Of a DNA stretch of 29,147 nt, positions 29,045-29,147 are shown piece by piece. Under the pieces are notes generated by a model. The model ran no database searches. It was given only the letters and a program-made list of their open reading frames with translations, and was not told the DNA's origin. Position numbers and translations under genes: made by a program. Origin of the DNA: a virus; the IMG/VR virus record IMGVR_UViG_3300046389_000509, positions 1 to 29,147 of that record, one strand, 5' to 3'. Position 1 is the first letter of the stretch. Every line of letters starts with the position of its first letter.

Positions 29045-29147
29045 ATGTATATTCAAGTCAAAAACACAACAAAGAAAAGAAACAACCAATTTAGAGTTCA
29101 AACAATGTCTGCTGGATTAAAAGAAATTAAATCTAGAGGATGGATTG
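29045..29147 (+). CDS. Start of a small basic protein (partial)
   Basis: Open frame from ATG 29045 to the right edge (34 codons visible) beginning MYIQVKNTTKKRNNQFRVQT and continuing SAGLKEIKSRGW. The start follows a promoter and a 5' hairpin, which supports it. The visible part is basic and shows no recognised motif. It continues beyond the window. Confidence 0.65.
   Translation, partial: MYIQVKNTTKKRNNQFRVQTMSAGLKEIKSRGWI

Noticed and set aside
1-29147. tRNA genes, CRISPR array, insertion sequence or attachment site
   Set aside because: I saw no cloverleaf-like G+C-rich run ending in CCA, no regularly spaced identical repeats, and no transposase or integrase coding sequence; a covariance or repeat search could still find something weak.

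Overview
The window is a gene-dense, AT-rich segment of a tailed-phage genome. Every gene I can support lies on the + strand, mostly separated by 0-5 bases or by ATGA overlaps. Several genes have the look of T4-type phage replication proteins: a family B DNA polymerase split into two genes, sliding clamp gp45, and clamp-loader subunits gp44 and gp62. Three independent hints point to a Bacteroidetes (Bacteroidota) host: almost no gene has a Shine-Dalgarno sequence, a 65-residue protein resembles the Bacteroidetes-associated DUF4494 family, and the likely promoters have the form TTTG-N19/20-TATATT(T/A), close to the Bacteroidetes -33/-7 consensus. Host and phage assignment are inference; no database search was possible.

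Layout. 1-2216: end of a membrane protein, a 45-residue gene, then a nucleotide-metabolism group (FolE-type GTP cyclohydrolase I, a phosphoribosyltransferase, the DUF4494-like protein, and a MazG-like pyrophosphohydrolase that is compositionally foreign). 2216-6983: DNA polymerase with its N-terminal part (exonuclease, motifs A and B) separated from its C-terminal part (motif C, thumb) by three genes, including a methyltransferase-like protein and a DUF6165-like protein, followed by the sliding clamp. 7079-9970: chaperone block (Hsp20, a small unknown, GroES, GroEL) and a histone-H1-like peptide. 9982-13505: an unknown gene, gp44, an unknown gene, gp62, an unknown gene, a DUF1599/Nmad1-like protein, and a PD-(D/E)XK nuclease with four putative Fe-S cysteines.

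13554-25908: a small ribbon-helix-helix-like protein followed by about 12 kb of surface-sugar genes: two GT4 glycosyltransferases, several GT2 or GT-like proteins, an NDP-sugar epimerase, a DegT-fold enzyme whose catalytic lysine is replaced by histidine as in ColD/RfbH 3-dehydratases, RmlD-, RmlC- and RmlB-like proteins, a cytidylyltransferase-like protein and a short UDP-sugar dehydrogenase. Together they look able to make and transfer an unusual deoxysugar, perhaps a 3,6-dideoxyhexose, onto the virion or host envelope.

25971-29147: small genes, including two zinc-ribbon/HNH-like proteins, a membrane-anchored lysozyme-fold protein, small basic peptides and a SWIM zinc-finger protein. A recurring TTCGTATATTA element, seen only on the + strand and mostly preceded at fixed spacing by TTTG, precedes or overlaps the start of several gene groups and is the best candidate for the phage's promoter class. 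I found no tRNA, rRNA, CRISPR array, insertion sequence or attachment site.
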